A DNA stretch of 64,000 bases. Source: Pseudolysinimonas_A sp947085045. Lineage in GTDB: Bacteria; Actinomycetota; Actinomycetes; Actinomycetales; Microbacteriaceae. A program made the position numbers and the translations under genes. This document shows, piece after piece, positions 51,335 through 63,973 of this stretch. Numbering within the stretch: the first letter of the stretch is position 1; every line of letters begins with the position of its first letter. The notes under the pieces were generated by a model. It searched no databases. It saw only the letters and a list, made by a program, of their open reading frames with translations, and had not been told where the DNA came from. The stretch is from the NCBI GenBank assembly GCA_947085045.1, contig CAMTUU010000003.1:141012-205011 (forward strand), written 5' to 3'.

Positions 51335-52114
51335 ATGTCGAGTCCGCCCGCCGGGTTGGCGCCCTGGACGAGTCCCGACGGTCTGACCGTTCACCAGGCC
51401 AACCGCAACGAGACCCCGAGTCTCTACCAGGAGATCTTCGTCGAGCGGGCCTATGACCTCCACGGGATGGACGTGCCCGCCGGTGGCACGATCTTCGACA
51501 TCGGCGCGAACATCGGCATGTTCGCCCTGTTCGCGATCACGGAGTGGGCGCCGGCGACGTTGATCTGCGTCGAGCCCGTCCCGCATCTCGCCTCGATCTG
51601 CGAGGCGAACATCGCGAGGTCTCCCGGACGGGTGGAGCGCGTGCTCTGCGCCGACTACGAGGGGGTCGCCGAGCTGACCTACTACCCGGCGCACACCGTC
51701 ATGTCGGGGCGGAACGCCGATCCCGACCGCGATCGCGGGACCGTGGCGAAGCACATGGCGGGCAATGCGAGGGCCGCGGGGATCTCCGCCGAGGACATCG
51801 ACGAGTACTTGGCGCCGCGATTCGCCGTCGAACGACTGCAGGCGCCCGCCACGACTCTCGATCTCCTCGCCGCGCGCCACCGGGTCGAGAGCATCGACCT
51901 GATCAAGATCGATGTGGAAGGCGACGAAGCGGCGGTGCTGCGAGGCGCCGAGCGGTCGCTGAGCATGACGGCGAACGTGGTGGTCGAGACGGACGCGCAG
52001 CGGGAGGACGAGGTGGAACGCCTCTTGCTCCGCTCGGGGTTCGCGGTGCGCCGGTCGGAGACGCCGATGTACGCGGGCGCCGACCTGTCGATGCTTCACG
52101 GCTCTCGCGCCTAG
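51335..52114 (+). CDS. FkbM-family SAM-dependent methyltransferase
   Basis: A 259-residue methyltransferase. The SAM loop is GGTIFDIGANIGMFALFA (about residues 49-66), followed by the acidic CVEPVPHLASICEANIA and the FkbM-typical LIKIDVEGDEAAVLRGAE. FkbM enzymes mostly O-methylate. ATG 51335 or TTG 51329 could be the start: AGGAGG is four bases from the TTG and ten from the ATG. It directly follows the A-domain gene. Its stop overlaps the convergent carrier-protein stop within CTAG. Confidence 0.88.
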   Translation: MSSPPAGLAPWTSPDGLTVHQANRNETPSLYQEIFVERAYDLHGMDVPAGGTIFDIGANIGMFALFAITEWAPATLICVEPVPHLASICEANIARSPGRVERVLCADYEGVAELTYYPAHTVMSGRNADPDRDRGTVAKHMAGNARAAGISAEDIDEYLAPRFAVERLQAPATTLDLLAARHRVESIDLIKIDVEGDEAAVLRGAERSLSMTANVVVETDAQREDEVERLLLRSGFAVRRSETPMYAGADLSMLHGSRA

Positions 52115-52338
52115 CGAGCGGCCCCGCCGCTCTCGATCGCCTCGACGAGCGAATCGACGGTGACGACGTCGCCCAGGAGGTCGGTCATCGGGAGGGACGT
52201 GCCCGTCGCCTCTCGGATCTCGCTCCTGATGCGCAGCGCCGCGAAGCTGTCCATCCCGTAGTCGTAGAGCGAGACGTCGGACTCGACGTTCGAGCGCGCC
52301 AAGGCGTCCGCGACGATCCTCATGATGTCCGCTTTCAT
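52111..52338 (-). CDS. second free-standing acyl carrier protein
   Basis: A 75-residue carrier protein. The phosphopantetheine site is DYGMDSFAALRIR (Ser near residue 31), and DLLGDVVTVDSLVEAI is the last helix. It is of the PKS-ACP flavour (YGMDS) rather than the PCP flavour (GGDS) of the one at 47085, so the two probably carry different groups. ATG 52338 overlaps the thioesterase stop (ATGA). Confidence 0.88.
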   Translation of the reverse strand: MKADIMRIVADALARSNVESDVSLYDYGMDSFAALRIRSEIREATGTSLPMTDLLGDVVTVDSLVEAIESGGAAR

Positions 52339-53114
52339 TGCTCTCCGATCGCCCGTGCCGCCAGTTCGAATACCAGGTCGTGAATCTGCGGAATGATCAT
52401 GTGATCGCCGTCGACCTCGAACGACGAGAACTCCGAGCTGGTATGCACACCCCAGCCGTCGATGTCGGATCGCGAGACCTTGTCGTCCCTGGTTCCGCGA
52501 ATGGCGAAGATCGGCGCGGCGAGGATGGCCGGCGATCCCAGCAGGTATTCTTCCGCGGCCTGCCAATCCCCGCGCAGCGGGGGTTCGTAGACCTCGCGGA
52601 GCTCGGCATCCTCGATGATCTGGTCCGGGATGCCGCCGTACTCGGCGACCCGGGTCCAGAACCGGTCCGAGTCCAGCGTGTGGACTTCCTCCCCCCGCGG
52701 CGGCGGGAAGGTCAGCGACGGCGCCCGGTGCGACGTCACGATCAGTGCGGCCACGCGTTCCTGCGGCAGCAGGCGGGCGATCTCGAAGGCGAGCAGCGCT
52801 CCTGAGCAACTCCCGAGGAGCATCAGATCGCCGTCCGCCCCCAGGTCCGCCATCTCCTGCACGATCGCCGCCGCCATCTCGGGGTAGCCGCCCATCGCGG
52901 GCTCACGGAAGCGCGTCTCGCGCGCGGGCAGCCGAAGTGGCTGAACGTCGAGGTGAGCGGTGCCCGGGTCTTCGGGCTCGCCGCTCTTCGCCCTCCAGCT
53001 TGAGAACGCGGAGGTGCCTCCCCCCGCGTGCGGAGCACAGATCAGCAGCGGCGATCGTGGACCGTCGCCGGCGTAGGGCAGCCACGCGGGACGGACCGTG
53101 CGTTCCGTCGTCAT
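52335..53114 (-). CDS. type II thioesterase
   Basis: A 259-residue alpha/beta thioesterase of the kind that clears mis-loaded carrier proteins. It starts after a GGAGGA ribosome-binding site, with LLICAPHAGGGTSAFSSW near the N-terminus, the nucleophile elbow LLGSCSGALLAFE (about residues 97-109), and the His in EVDGDHMIIPQ. It is coupled to the small ACP gene. A 230-bp gap separates it from the MFS gene upstream, so it may have its own promoter. Confidence 0.9.
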   Translation of the reverse strand: MTTERTVRPAWLPYAGDGPRSPLLICAPHAGGGTSAFSSWRAKSGEPEDPGTAHLDVQPLRLPARETRFREPAMGGYPEMAAAIVQEMADLGADGDLMLLGSCSGALLAFEIARLLPQERVAALIVTSHRAPSLTFPPPRGEEVHTLDSDRFWTRVAEYGGIPDQIIEDAELREVYEPPLRGDWQAAEEYLLGSPAILAAPIFAIRGTRDDKVSRSDIDGWGVHTSSEFSSFEVDGDHMIIPQIHDLVFELAARAIGEQ

Positions 53115-53344
53115 CCAGCGCTCCTCCCGACCACCTGCGGTGCCAGCCGCCTTCCCGATCCACCCGCCTGGTTTCCCGAGTCGACGGCGTTCGTGGAGCC
53201 GCATCGATTCCGGACGAGGCCCGAACGACGGTGGCGGCGCGAACAGGATGATCAACGGTGGTGCGGCGACGCCAGCTTAGGACGCGAGCCCGCCGTCGCG
53301 TTCGGGACCGACGGCCGCGTTCGCCCGCCTCCTCGGCCGACGAC

Positions 53345-54565
53345 TCACTCGGCGGGAGGATCCTCGTCTGCTCGAACCCGCGCGACGCTCGGCACCGCCG
53401 CGACCGCGACCACGCCCACCGCCGTGACGATCGCGACCGCGACGAGGACGACAGCGGTGCCCGTCGTCGCCGCGACTAACGGGAGCAACGCGACTCCGAC
53501 CGGGCGGAGGATGATCGATCCCATCCAGTCCAGCGACGCCACGCGGGCCATCCGGGTCGGGGGGACGTGACGCTGGAGAGTCGTGAACCACAGGGTGTTG
53601 GACACGCTCATGACGAATCCCCAGAGAAGGCCCGCGCCGAGCAGGACGGCCAGCGGCGCCACGAAGGCCAGACCGACGAGAAGCGGCAGGCTCCCGACCA
53701 TGATGAGGTTGGACGCGACGAGAGGGCGCTGCGGGCGCCACCGTATGGCGAAGAGGTCGCCCAGAATGGCGCCGACACCCGCGAGTCCGGTGACGAGGGC
53801 CCACGTCGTGGCGCCCTCGTACTCGCGCTGCGATACGAGCGGTCCGAGCACCCCGTAGGCCGCGAGAGCGAACAGCTGGAACACGGAGAAGCTGAGGATC
53901 TCGATGCCGATCCATCGGCGACTGATCACCTCGCGGAACCCGTCGCCGATCTCGCGGATCAGTCCGGAGCGGGGCTCGAGAACGCGCGGCGGGACGACGA
54001 CGCCCGCGAGGAAGATCGCGCTCAATCCGAAGGTCAGCGCATTGGCACCGAGCGCCCAGGCATTGCCGGCGAGAGCGACCAGCACGGCCGCGATCGCCGG
54101 CCCGGCGATCGAACTGATGCTGTTGGTCCCCGAGAGCAGGGCGTTCGCCGACTGACGCTCGGACGCCGGGACCGCCTCCTGTACGAGACCGGACGCGGCG
54201 GGCTGGAAGAAGGCGGTCGCGCTGCCGTTGACCGCCTGGAGCGCGACGATCGCCCAGATCGGGGGCACCGGGAGCAGGAGCAACAGCGCGAAACCCCCCT
54301 GGGTGAACATGCGGATGAGGTCGCTCGCCACCATGATCGGGCGACGTGGTAGGCGGTCCGCCCACGCTCCCGCGAACAACGAGAGCAGGGCGAGGGGGAC
54401 GAGGCGCGCCGCAAGCACGACGCCGAGCGCGACAGCCGAATTGGTCGCATCGAGCACGGCGAACGCGGCCGCGATCGGCGCGATGTTGTCGCCGAGGGTG
54501 CTGAACGACCGGGCCAGGAAGATCCGTCTGAATTGCGCTCGGCCTAGTACGGCGAAGGCGGACAT
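53345..54565 (-). CDS. MFS transporter (probable product exporter)
   Basis: A 406-residue protein with about twelve membrane helices. The loop after helix 2 is GAWADRLPRRPIMVASDLI, the family A-motif of drug exporters, and a long cytoplasmic loop (VLEPRSGLIREIGDGFREVI) lies in the middle. It starts at ATG 54565 with operator copy 5 about 30 bp upstream, tying export to the island regulator. The C-terminal tail is short and polar. Self-resistance or product export is the likely role. Confidence 0.88.
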   Translation of the reverse strand: MSAFAVLGRAQFRRIFLARSFSTLGDNIAPIAAAFAVLDATNSAVALGVVLAARLVPLALLSLFAGAWADRLPRRPIMVASDLIRMFTQGGFALLLLLPVPPIWAIVALQAVNGSATAFFQPAASGLVQEAVPASERQSANALLSGTNSISSIAGPAIAAVLVALAGNAWALGANALTFGLSAIFLAGVVVPPRVLEPRSGLIREIGDGFREVISRRWIGIEILSFSVFQLFALAAYGVLGPLVSQREYEGATTWALVTGLAGVGAILGDLFAIRWRPQRPLVASNLIMVGSLPLLVGLAFVAPLAVLLGAGLLWGFVMSVSNTLWFTTLQRHVPPTRMARVASLDWMGSIILRPVGVALLPLVAATTGTAVVLVAVAIVTAVGVVAVAAVPSVARVRADEDPPAE

Positions 54566-54595
54566 CTCGGTACTTTAGCGCGCGCGTTGTCTCTT

Positions 54596-54609
54596 GGTAA
54601 TCATTTACC
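54596..54609. promoter_or_regulatory. palindromic operator copy 5 (GGTAATCATTTACC)
   Basis: It matches the island consensus except for the two central bases. It lies about 30 bp upstream of the MFS exporter start and marks the right-hand edge of the co-regulated island. Confidence 0.65.
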
Positions 54610-54892
54610 CGCGAGCGCGCTTACGCTCCCGACCGATGGGGGAAGACCATCGGACAGTCTTGCCGAACACCACGCAGTGTGAGAAACGAAAGCTAGGAGT
54701 GGGTGCGGCTTGCACAGAATGAACGGCCGGCGAACGAGCCCAACGACATAGCGTCGGGACATGGCCACGCGACCTCCGACGAGGGGCCCCGGCCCTCACG
54801 AGAACCACGGCATCCCTCAACTCCGTACGGGCGGCCGCGAGCGCGGTGGTCGACCAGCGCCGACGCCGTCGCCCGCTGGATCGCCGAGAACG
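54610..54892. other. non-coding gap at the island's right edge, nothing recognised
   Basis: About 280 bp between operator copy 5 and the end of the alcohol dehydrogenase gene. No ORF with a ribosome-binding site, tRNA, repeat or integrase-like fragment was found. A 7-bp inverted pair (CCGATGG at 54633, complement at 54647) is too short to interpret. The composition approaches that of the flanking housekeeping DNA. Confidence 0.5.
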
Positions 54893-55936
54893 CTACGGCC
54901 GCAACAGCACCTTGATCGCGCGGCGCTCGTCCATCGCGGCGTAGGCCTCGGCGACGTCGGAGAGCGGCAGCTCGAGGTCGAACACCTTCCCGGGCTGCAG
55001 CCGGCCGTCGAGAACCTCGGGCAGCAGCTCCTCGAGGTAGTTGCGCACCGGGGCGACGCCGCCGCGCACGCCGACGTTGCGGCTGAACAGCGACCGCATC
55101 TTGAGCTCCGGGTTCAGGTTCGGCACGCCGACGAAGCCGACCTGCCCGCCGGGCCGCGTCGACCCGAGAGCCTGGCGCATCGACTCCTCGGTGCCGACGC
55201 ACTCGAGGGCGCGATCGGCGCCGATCCCGTCGAACATCTCGCGGATCACCCGAATGCCGTCCTCCCCGCGCTCCTCGACGATGTCGGTGGCTCCGAACTC
55301 GCGGGCGAGCGCCTGCCGGGAGGCGTGGCGGGACATCGCGACGATCCGGCTCGCGCCCAGCCGTGAGGCGGCGAGCACACCGCACAGCCCGACCGCCCCG
55401 TCGCCCACGACGACGACCGTGTCGCCCGTCTGCACGCCGGCCGAGACCGCCGCGTGATGTCCGGTGCCCATGACATCCGAGAGCGTGAGCAGATGCGGGA
55501 TCAGGGCGTCGTCCACGGGGCCCGGCACGACCGCGAGGGTGCCGTCGGCGAGCGGCACGCGCACCAGCTCACCCTGCCCGCCGTCGACCGGATGGCCGGT
55601 GCGGTCGTCGGCGCCCCACCAGCTGCCCTGGAGGCACGAGGTCGAGAAGCCGTTGCGGCAGTTCGCACAGGTCATGTCGCAGATGTAGAAGGGCGCGATG
55701 ACGAAGTCGCCGACCCCCACCTTCGCGACCTCGGAGCCGACGCTCTCGACGATGCCGACGAACTCGTGGCCGATGCGCCCCGACGCCGCCGTGACGCCGC
55801 GGTAGGGCCAGAGGTCCGACCCGCAGACGCAGCTCGCGACGACACGCACCACCGCATCCGTCGCCGTCACGACGACCGGATCGGGAACCTCTTCGAACCG
55901 GATGTCATGGTCGCCGTGGATGAGCGTCGCGTGCAT
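54893..55936 (-). CDS. zinc-dependent alcohol dehydrogenase (MDR family)
   Basis: A 347-residue medium-chain dehydrogenase. The catalytic zinc site has CVCGSDLWPYRG and GHEFVGIVESVG, and the structural zinc loop has four Cys residues (FYICDMTCANCRNGFSTSC, about residues 87-105). The NAD(P) loop is VVVVGDGAVGLCGVLAA. The substrate is unknown. It lies outside the operator-defined island and is divergent from terC, so I treat it as ordinary chromosome. Confidence 0.88.
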   Translation of the reverse strand: MHATLIHGDHDIRFEEVPDPVVVTATDAVVRVVASCVCGSDLWPYRGVTAASGRIGHEFVGIVESVGSEVAKVGVGDFVIAPFYICDMTCANCRNGFSTSCLQGSWWGADDRTGHPVDGGQGELVRVPLADGTLAVVPGPVDDALIPHLLTLSDVMGTGHHAAVSAGVQTGDTVVVVGDGAVGLCGVLAASRLGASRIVAMSRHASRQALAREFGATDIVEERGEDGIRVIREMFDGIGADRALECVGTEESMRQALGSTRPGGQVGFVGVPNLNPELKMRSLFSRNVGVRGGVAPVRNYLEELLPEVLDGRLQPGKVFDLELPLSDVAEAYAAMDERRAIKVLLRP

Positions 55937-56084
55937 GGCTCCACGCTATCCGGCAACCCGAAAAGAGTCCGTGACGGGTCAGCCGCTCGACGAGGTCGAT
56001 GTCGTCGCCCAGCACCCCGCGCACGACCGCCTGGATGGCGAAGCCGAGGCATCTACTCAGGCGCGGTGCCGGTACCTTTCAGGA

Positions 56085-56942
56085 GTGGAGTTCTCTCTCG
56101 AATTCACCCCTGAGGTGATCGTCGCGTTCCTGACCCTCTTCGCGCTCGAGATCGTGCTGGGGGTGGACAACGTCATCTTCATCTCGATCCTCGCCAGCAA
56201 ACTGCCGCCGCAGCAGCAGGCCCTGGCGCGCAACGTCGGGCTCACGCTCGGGATGCTGGGCCGGATCGGCCTGCTCTTCGCCGCGTCGTGGATCATCTCG
56301 CTGAAGAACGACCTCTTCGAGATCGCGGGGTACGGGTTCTCCGGCCGCGACCTCATCCTCATCGGCGGTGGTCTCTTCCTCATCTACAAGGCTGTCAAAG
56401 AGATCCACGAGAAGCTCGAGGGAGCCGAGCAGGGGTCCGGGTCGGTGAAGTCGACCACCCTCGCCGCGGTACTCGGGCAGATCCTGGTGATCGACATGGT
56501 CTTCTCGTTCGACTCGGTGATCACCGCGGTCGGCATGGTCGACAACCTGCTCATCATCATCACGGCGGTCGTGCTCTCGTTCGGCTTCATGCTGTTCGCC
56601 TCGAAGCACATCTTCACGTTCGTGAACAAGCATCCGTCGGTCAAGCTGCTCGCTCTCGCCTTCCTGGTGATGATCGGGGTCTTCCTCATCGTCGACGGCT
56701 TCGGGGTCAAGGTCGACAAGGCCCTCATCTACGTGCCGATGGCGTTCGCCGTCGTCGTCGAGGTGCTCAACCTGGTCTACCGCTCGCGCCAGAAGAAGAA
56801 GAACCCGGAGCGCGCCGGCAGCCCGGTGACGCTGCATCACCCGCACTCCTACGGCGACGACACTGCGGCGCTCGACGCCGCGGAGGGCCGGGCCCCGGGC
56901 AGCGTGACGCTCTCCAGGAAGCCGGTGACCCCGAAGGAGTAG
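56085..56942 (+). CDS. TerC-family integral membrane protein
   Basis: A 285-residue protein with about seven hydrophobic segments. The TerC signature FALEIVLGVDNVIFISILA lies near the N-terminus (residues about 17-35) and the second acidic motif VIDMVFSFDSVITAVG near residue 135. The family exports manganese or supports protein secretion stress; older names link it to tellurite resistance. The start is GTG 56085, set by family length; AGGAG directly overlaps it, so translation may be leaderless. The C-terminal 50 residues are hydrophilic. Confidence 0.88.
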   Translation: MEFSLEFTPEVIVAFLTLFALEIVLGVDNVIFISILASKLPPQQQALARNVGLTLGMLGRIGLLFAASWIISLKNDLFEIAGYGFSGRDLILIGGGLFLIYKAVKEIHEKLEGAEQGSGSVKSTTLAAVLGQILVIDMVFSFDSVITAVGMVDNLLIIITAVVLSFGFMLFASKHIFTFVNKHPSVKLLALAFLVMIGVFLIVDGFGVKVDKALIYVPMAFAVVVEVLNLVYRSRQKKKNPERAGSPVTLHHPHSYGDDTAALDAAEGRAPGSVTLSRKPVTPKE

Positions 56943-57099
56943 GCGTATGGGTGAGCCGGTCCGCAACGTCCGGGTGCAACAGGCGCTCGATGTCGGGGCG
57001 ACCACGAAGGGCAACCGAGCAGTTCCTCGGGGAGCTCGCGCTCGGCTGCCTCGGGGCGCAACCCCACCGCGCTGACTCGGGAGCGGGCAGGATAAGGGG

Positions 57100-57752
57100 A
57101 TGGATGCCGCCATCGAGGACGAACTGGTCGCCCGCGAGGCGACCGACCCGCTCGTCCGTCCCGCGACCGCGGGATCCGCGGTCTTCGAGCGGCTGATCGA
57201 GGCGTTGAGCGATGAGCGCGGCGTGCACTTGGAGACGATCACCACGATCCTCGGAGCCCTCGCCGGGCGGGCCTGCCGGCTGGCGGCCGACGCCGACGAT
57301 GCCGGGCGCACTCTCGCCGCCGTCGAGACCGCCGACGGCGGCAGCTTCGTGCTCGGCGACGCGATCAACTGGCCGCTCGCGGAGTCCCCCACGTCGGTGT
57401 GGTCGATCCTCGCCGGTGCCGTCATGCAGCACGGCGGCACACTGCCCGACCTCGGCGAAGCCTTCGCACGCAGCGTCGCAACGCTCGGCACAGCCGAGTT
57501 CGGCATCCCGCGCTTCGCCGAGGGGACGCAATCGACGCTCACCCCGGCGGCCGCCGTCGGGGTGTTCTGGCAGCCCGCGCTGGCCCTCATCCAGCTCGTA
57601 GCCCCCGCCCCGGCGCACGCGCCGATCGCGCTGGGATTCGCCCTCCGGCGGTTGGTCGACGCCGCCGCCCCCGGTGGGGCCGATCTCGAGGTGCTCACCC
57701 GGGTCGCGCTCGACTCCGCGCTCACGACCTCGAAGCTGACCGAGCCGGACGC

Positions 57753-57756
<4 letters not shown>
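57100..57756 (+). CDS. hypothetical protein
   Basis: A 218-residue Ala-rich protein without membrane segments. Most of it looks helical (for example SDERGVHLETITTILGALAG). No family or catalytic motif is recognised. It is a genuine-looking gene by codon pattern, starts at ATG 57100 after a 157-bp gap from terC, and ends overlapping the clpB stop in CTAG. Confidence 0.6.
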
Positions 57757-59915
<2,159 letters not shown>

Positions 59916-59924
59916 GCGGTTCCT

Positions 59925-60362
59925 TTACTCTCTCGGACCGAACGGTCGCCATACGACGAGCGACGTCGACTTCTTGGTGCGCGTGCCCGCCCGCAGCGGG
60001 ACCACGTCGCCTTCCGCGCCGGCCGCGAAGACGCGGCGGCCCGGGCGGTTCAGCAGCTCGTCGGCGAGCGCGCGCTCGAGTTCGCGCACGCGGCCGGCGA
60101 GGGCCGAGACCTGGTTCTCCAGTTCGAGGATGCGGCGGATGCCCTCGAGGTTCAGCCCTTCAGCCGACAGCCGGGAGATCTCCCGCAACTGGGCGACATC
60201 CCGCATCGAGTAGCGACGCGACTGCCCCGCCGTGCGCCGCGGGCTGACCAGACCGAGCTTGTCGTACTGACGTAGCGTCTGCGGATGCATCCCGCTGAGC
60301 TCGGCGGCGACGGCGATCGCGAACACCGGGGTGTCGACGTCCATCTCCGCCATCGTGCTCAC
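59925..60362 (-). CDS. hspR: HspR, MerR-family heat-shock repressor
   Basis: A 145-residue regulator. The MerR HTH reads VFAIAVAAELSGMHPQTLRQ, then YDKLGLVSPRRTAGQSRRYS and MRDVAQLREISRLSAEGLNL (about residues 13-75). A coiled coil (ILELENQVSALAGRVRELER) follows. HspR represses dnaK operons by binding HAIR inverted repeats. The GTG start overlaps the dnaJ stop (GTGA); ATG 60353 three codons in is an alternative. A matching HAIR-like site lies upstream of dnaK. Confidence 0.93.
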   Translation of the reverse strand: MSTMAEMDVDTPVFAIAVAAELSGMHPQTLRQYDKLGLVSPRRTAGQSRRYSMRDVAQLREISRLSAEGLNLEGIRRILELENQVSALAGRVRELERALADELLNRPGRRVFAAGAEGDVVPLRAGTRTKKSTSLVVWRPFGPRE

Positions 60363-61333
60363 CGGCCCGCGCGCGCCCGGGCGAGCAGCTCGTCCCGCGG
60401 GTTGTCGGGCATCGCCTTCGCGAGTTCCGCGAGCGCGGCGGCAGCCGTCGGCGACAGGTTGCTGGGCACGGCGATGACGACTTCGGCGAGCAGGTCGCCC
60501 GTGCCCTTCGGGGTCGTCACCCCGCGGCCCTTGACCCGCAGCACGCGACCGCCCGGTGTGCCCGGGGCGACCTTGAGCCGCACGGTGTCGCCCTCGAGCG
60601 TCGGCACCTCGATCGTCGCGCCCAGCGCGGCCTCGGCGAAACTCACCGGCACGTCGACGCGCAGATTGAGCCCCTCGCGTGCGAAGACCGGATGCGGCCG
60701 CACCGACACGGTGATGACCAGATCGCCCGCCTCGCCGCCGTCGGGGCTCGGCTGACCCTTGCCCTTGAGCCGGATCTTCTGCCCATCGGCCACGCCCGCC
60801 GGCACCTTCACCTTGACCTCACGGCCGTCCTGCGTCTGCAGGCTGACCGTGTCGCCGCGGATCGCGGTCAGGAAGTCGAGGGTCGTGTTCGCGGTGATGT
60901 CGCCGCCCTTGGTGGGGCCGCCGAAGCCGCCGAATCCGCCGGTCGGACTGCCGAAGCGGCTGTTGCCGCCGAACAGGCCGCCGAGGATGTCGTCGAAGTC
61001 GCTCTGGTTGCGCTGCGACCCGCGGCCGAAGCCACGGAAGATGTCGTCGAAGCCCTGGCTTCCCCCAGCCCCACCGGGCGCCGTGAAACGCGCGCCGGAG
61101 CCCATCGCCCGCATCTGGTCGTACTCGCCGCGCGCGTCCTTATCGGACAGCACCGAGTACGCCTCGCTGATCTCCTTGAACCGCGCCTCGGCCTTCACGT
61201 CCCCGGCGTTGGAGTCGGGATGGTGCTGCCGCGCGAGCTTGCGGTAGGTCTTCTTGAGGTCGGCATCCGACACGTCCTTGCTGACGCCGAGCACGGCGTA
61301 GAAGTCCTTGTCGAACCAGTCCTGGCTGGCCAT
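60359..61333 (-). CDS. dnaJ: DnaJ co-chaperone lacking the zinc-finger domain
   Basis: A 324-residue J-protein. The J domain has the HPD motif in ARQHHPDSN (residues 38-40). A long Gly/Phe-rich region (about residues 85-140) is followed directly by the C-terminal substrate domains (PAGVADGQKIRLKGKGQPSP, GRVLRVKGRGV). The four CxxCxGxG repeats of classical DnaJ are absent, giving a type II (CbpA/DnaJ2-like) architecture. It lies between grpE and hspR in the heat-shock operon. Confidence 0.92.
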   Translation of the reverse strand: MASQDWFDKDFYAVLGVSKDVSDADLKKTYRKLARQHHPDSNAGDVKAEARFKEISEAYSVLSDKDARGEYDQMRAMGSGARFTAPGGAGGSQGFDDIFRGFGRGSQRNQSDFDDILGGLFGGNSRFGSPTGGFGGFGGPTKGGDITANTTLDFLTAIRGDTVSLQTQDGREVKVKVPAGVADGQKIRLKGKGQPSPDGGEAGDLVITVSVRPHPVFAREGLNLRVDVPVSFAEAALGATIEVPTLEGDTVRLKVAPGTPGGRVLRVKGRGVTTPKGTGDLLAEVVIAVPSNLSPTAAAALAELAKAMPDNPRDELLARARAGR

Positions 61334-61347
61334 GGGGCTCCGCTCGG

Positions 61348-62034
61348 TTACTCGGGCGAGGAGACGGCGACCTTCGCGGCGCGGATGAGCCGCTCGCCGA
61401 GAAGATAGCCGGGCTCGATGACATCCGCCACCGTGTCGACGGTCACGTCGGCACTCGGGATGCGGACCAGGGCCTCGTGCAGCTTCGGGTCGAAGCGCTC
61501 GCCCTTCTCGCCGACCTGGGTCAGACCGTACTTCTCGAACGCGGCGCGGATCTTCTGCGCCACGATCGCGAGCGGGCTGCCCTCGACGAGGTCGCCGTGC
61601 GCGTCGGCCCGGTCGAGATCGTCGATGGCGGGGAGGAGCGAGCGGATGACCTCGGCGATCACGATCTCGCGGTTCGCGGCACGGTCGCGCTCGACGCGGG
61701 TGCGGAAGTTCTTCAACTCCGCCTCCGCGCGGGCGGCCCGTTCGCGGTACTCCGCGACCAGGTCGCGCTCCGCCTCGGCCAGCAGCTCGAGGTCGGCGTC
61801 GGTGAACTCGGCGTCGTCGGTGCCCTGGGCGTCGACCAGCTCGACGTCCTCGGCGCCCTCAGGCTCCTCCTCGACCGCGGGCTCCGCCGAGTCCTCGGTC
61901 GCGTCGGACGCCCCCGGCTTCGTCTTCTTCGTGTAGCCGTCGGCGACGGGCTCCGTCACGCGCGCGTCACGGTCCCGCTCGCTCTTGCCCTGGGGTGGGC
62001 TCTCGTCCTTCGGGGTCTCGTCCTCGTCGGCCAT
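61348..62034 (-). CDS. grpE: GrpE nucleotide-exchange factor
   Basis: A 228-residue protein with a disordered acidic N-terminus, a long coiled coil (about residues 80-130, YRERAARAEAELKNFRTRVE) and a beta-rich C-terminal head containing RFDPKLHEALVRIPSAD. It releases ADP from DnaK. Its start directly abuts the dnaK stop, and dnaJ follows after 14 bp. Confidence 0.94.
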   Translation of the reverse strand: MADEDETPKDESPPQGKSERDRDARVTEPVADGYTKKTKPGASDATEDSAEPAVEEEPEGAEDVELVDAQGTDDAEFTDADLELLAEAERDLVAEYRERAARAEAELKNFRTRVERDRAANREIVIAEVIRSLLPAIDDLDRADAHGDLVEGSPLAIVAQKIRAAFEKYGLTQVGEKGERFDPKLHEALVRIPSADVTVDTVADVIEPGYLLGERLIRAAKVAVSSPE

Positions 62035-63885
<1,851 letters not shown>

Positions 63886-63952
63886 GTGTTCTCTCCTTCG
63901 TGTGGGCGCGGACGGATGCCGCGGCCCGGTTGATCAGAAGTCTTCTCGCGAT

Positions 63953-63973
63953 CTTGAGTCGCGATGGCTCAAC
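63953..63973. promoter_or_regulatory. HAIR-like operator upstream of dnaK
   Basis: CTTGAGT, then 7 bases, then GCTCAAC. The left half matches the HspR consensus CTTGAGT-N7-ACTCAAG exactly and the right half at five of seven bases. It lies about 70 bp upstream of the dnaK ATG, and hspR is in the same operon, so autoregulation is expected. Confidence 0.8.

Noticed and set aside
54633..54653. 7-bp hairpin in the gap right of the island
   Set aside because: The stem is too short and lies in no defined transcript; expected by chance in GC-rich DNA.
55937..56084. Possible remnant of a regulator gene between the alcohol dehydrogenase and terC (a short leftward stretch reading AIQAVVRGVLGDDIDLVERL)
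   Set aside because: Only about 20 residues look protein-like and no HTH or start is visible; too little to support a pseudogene.
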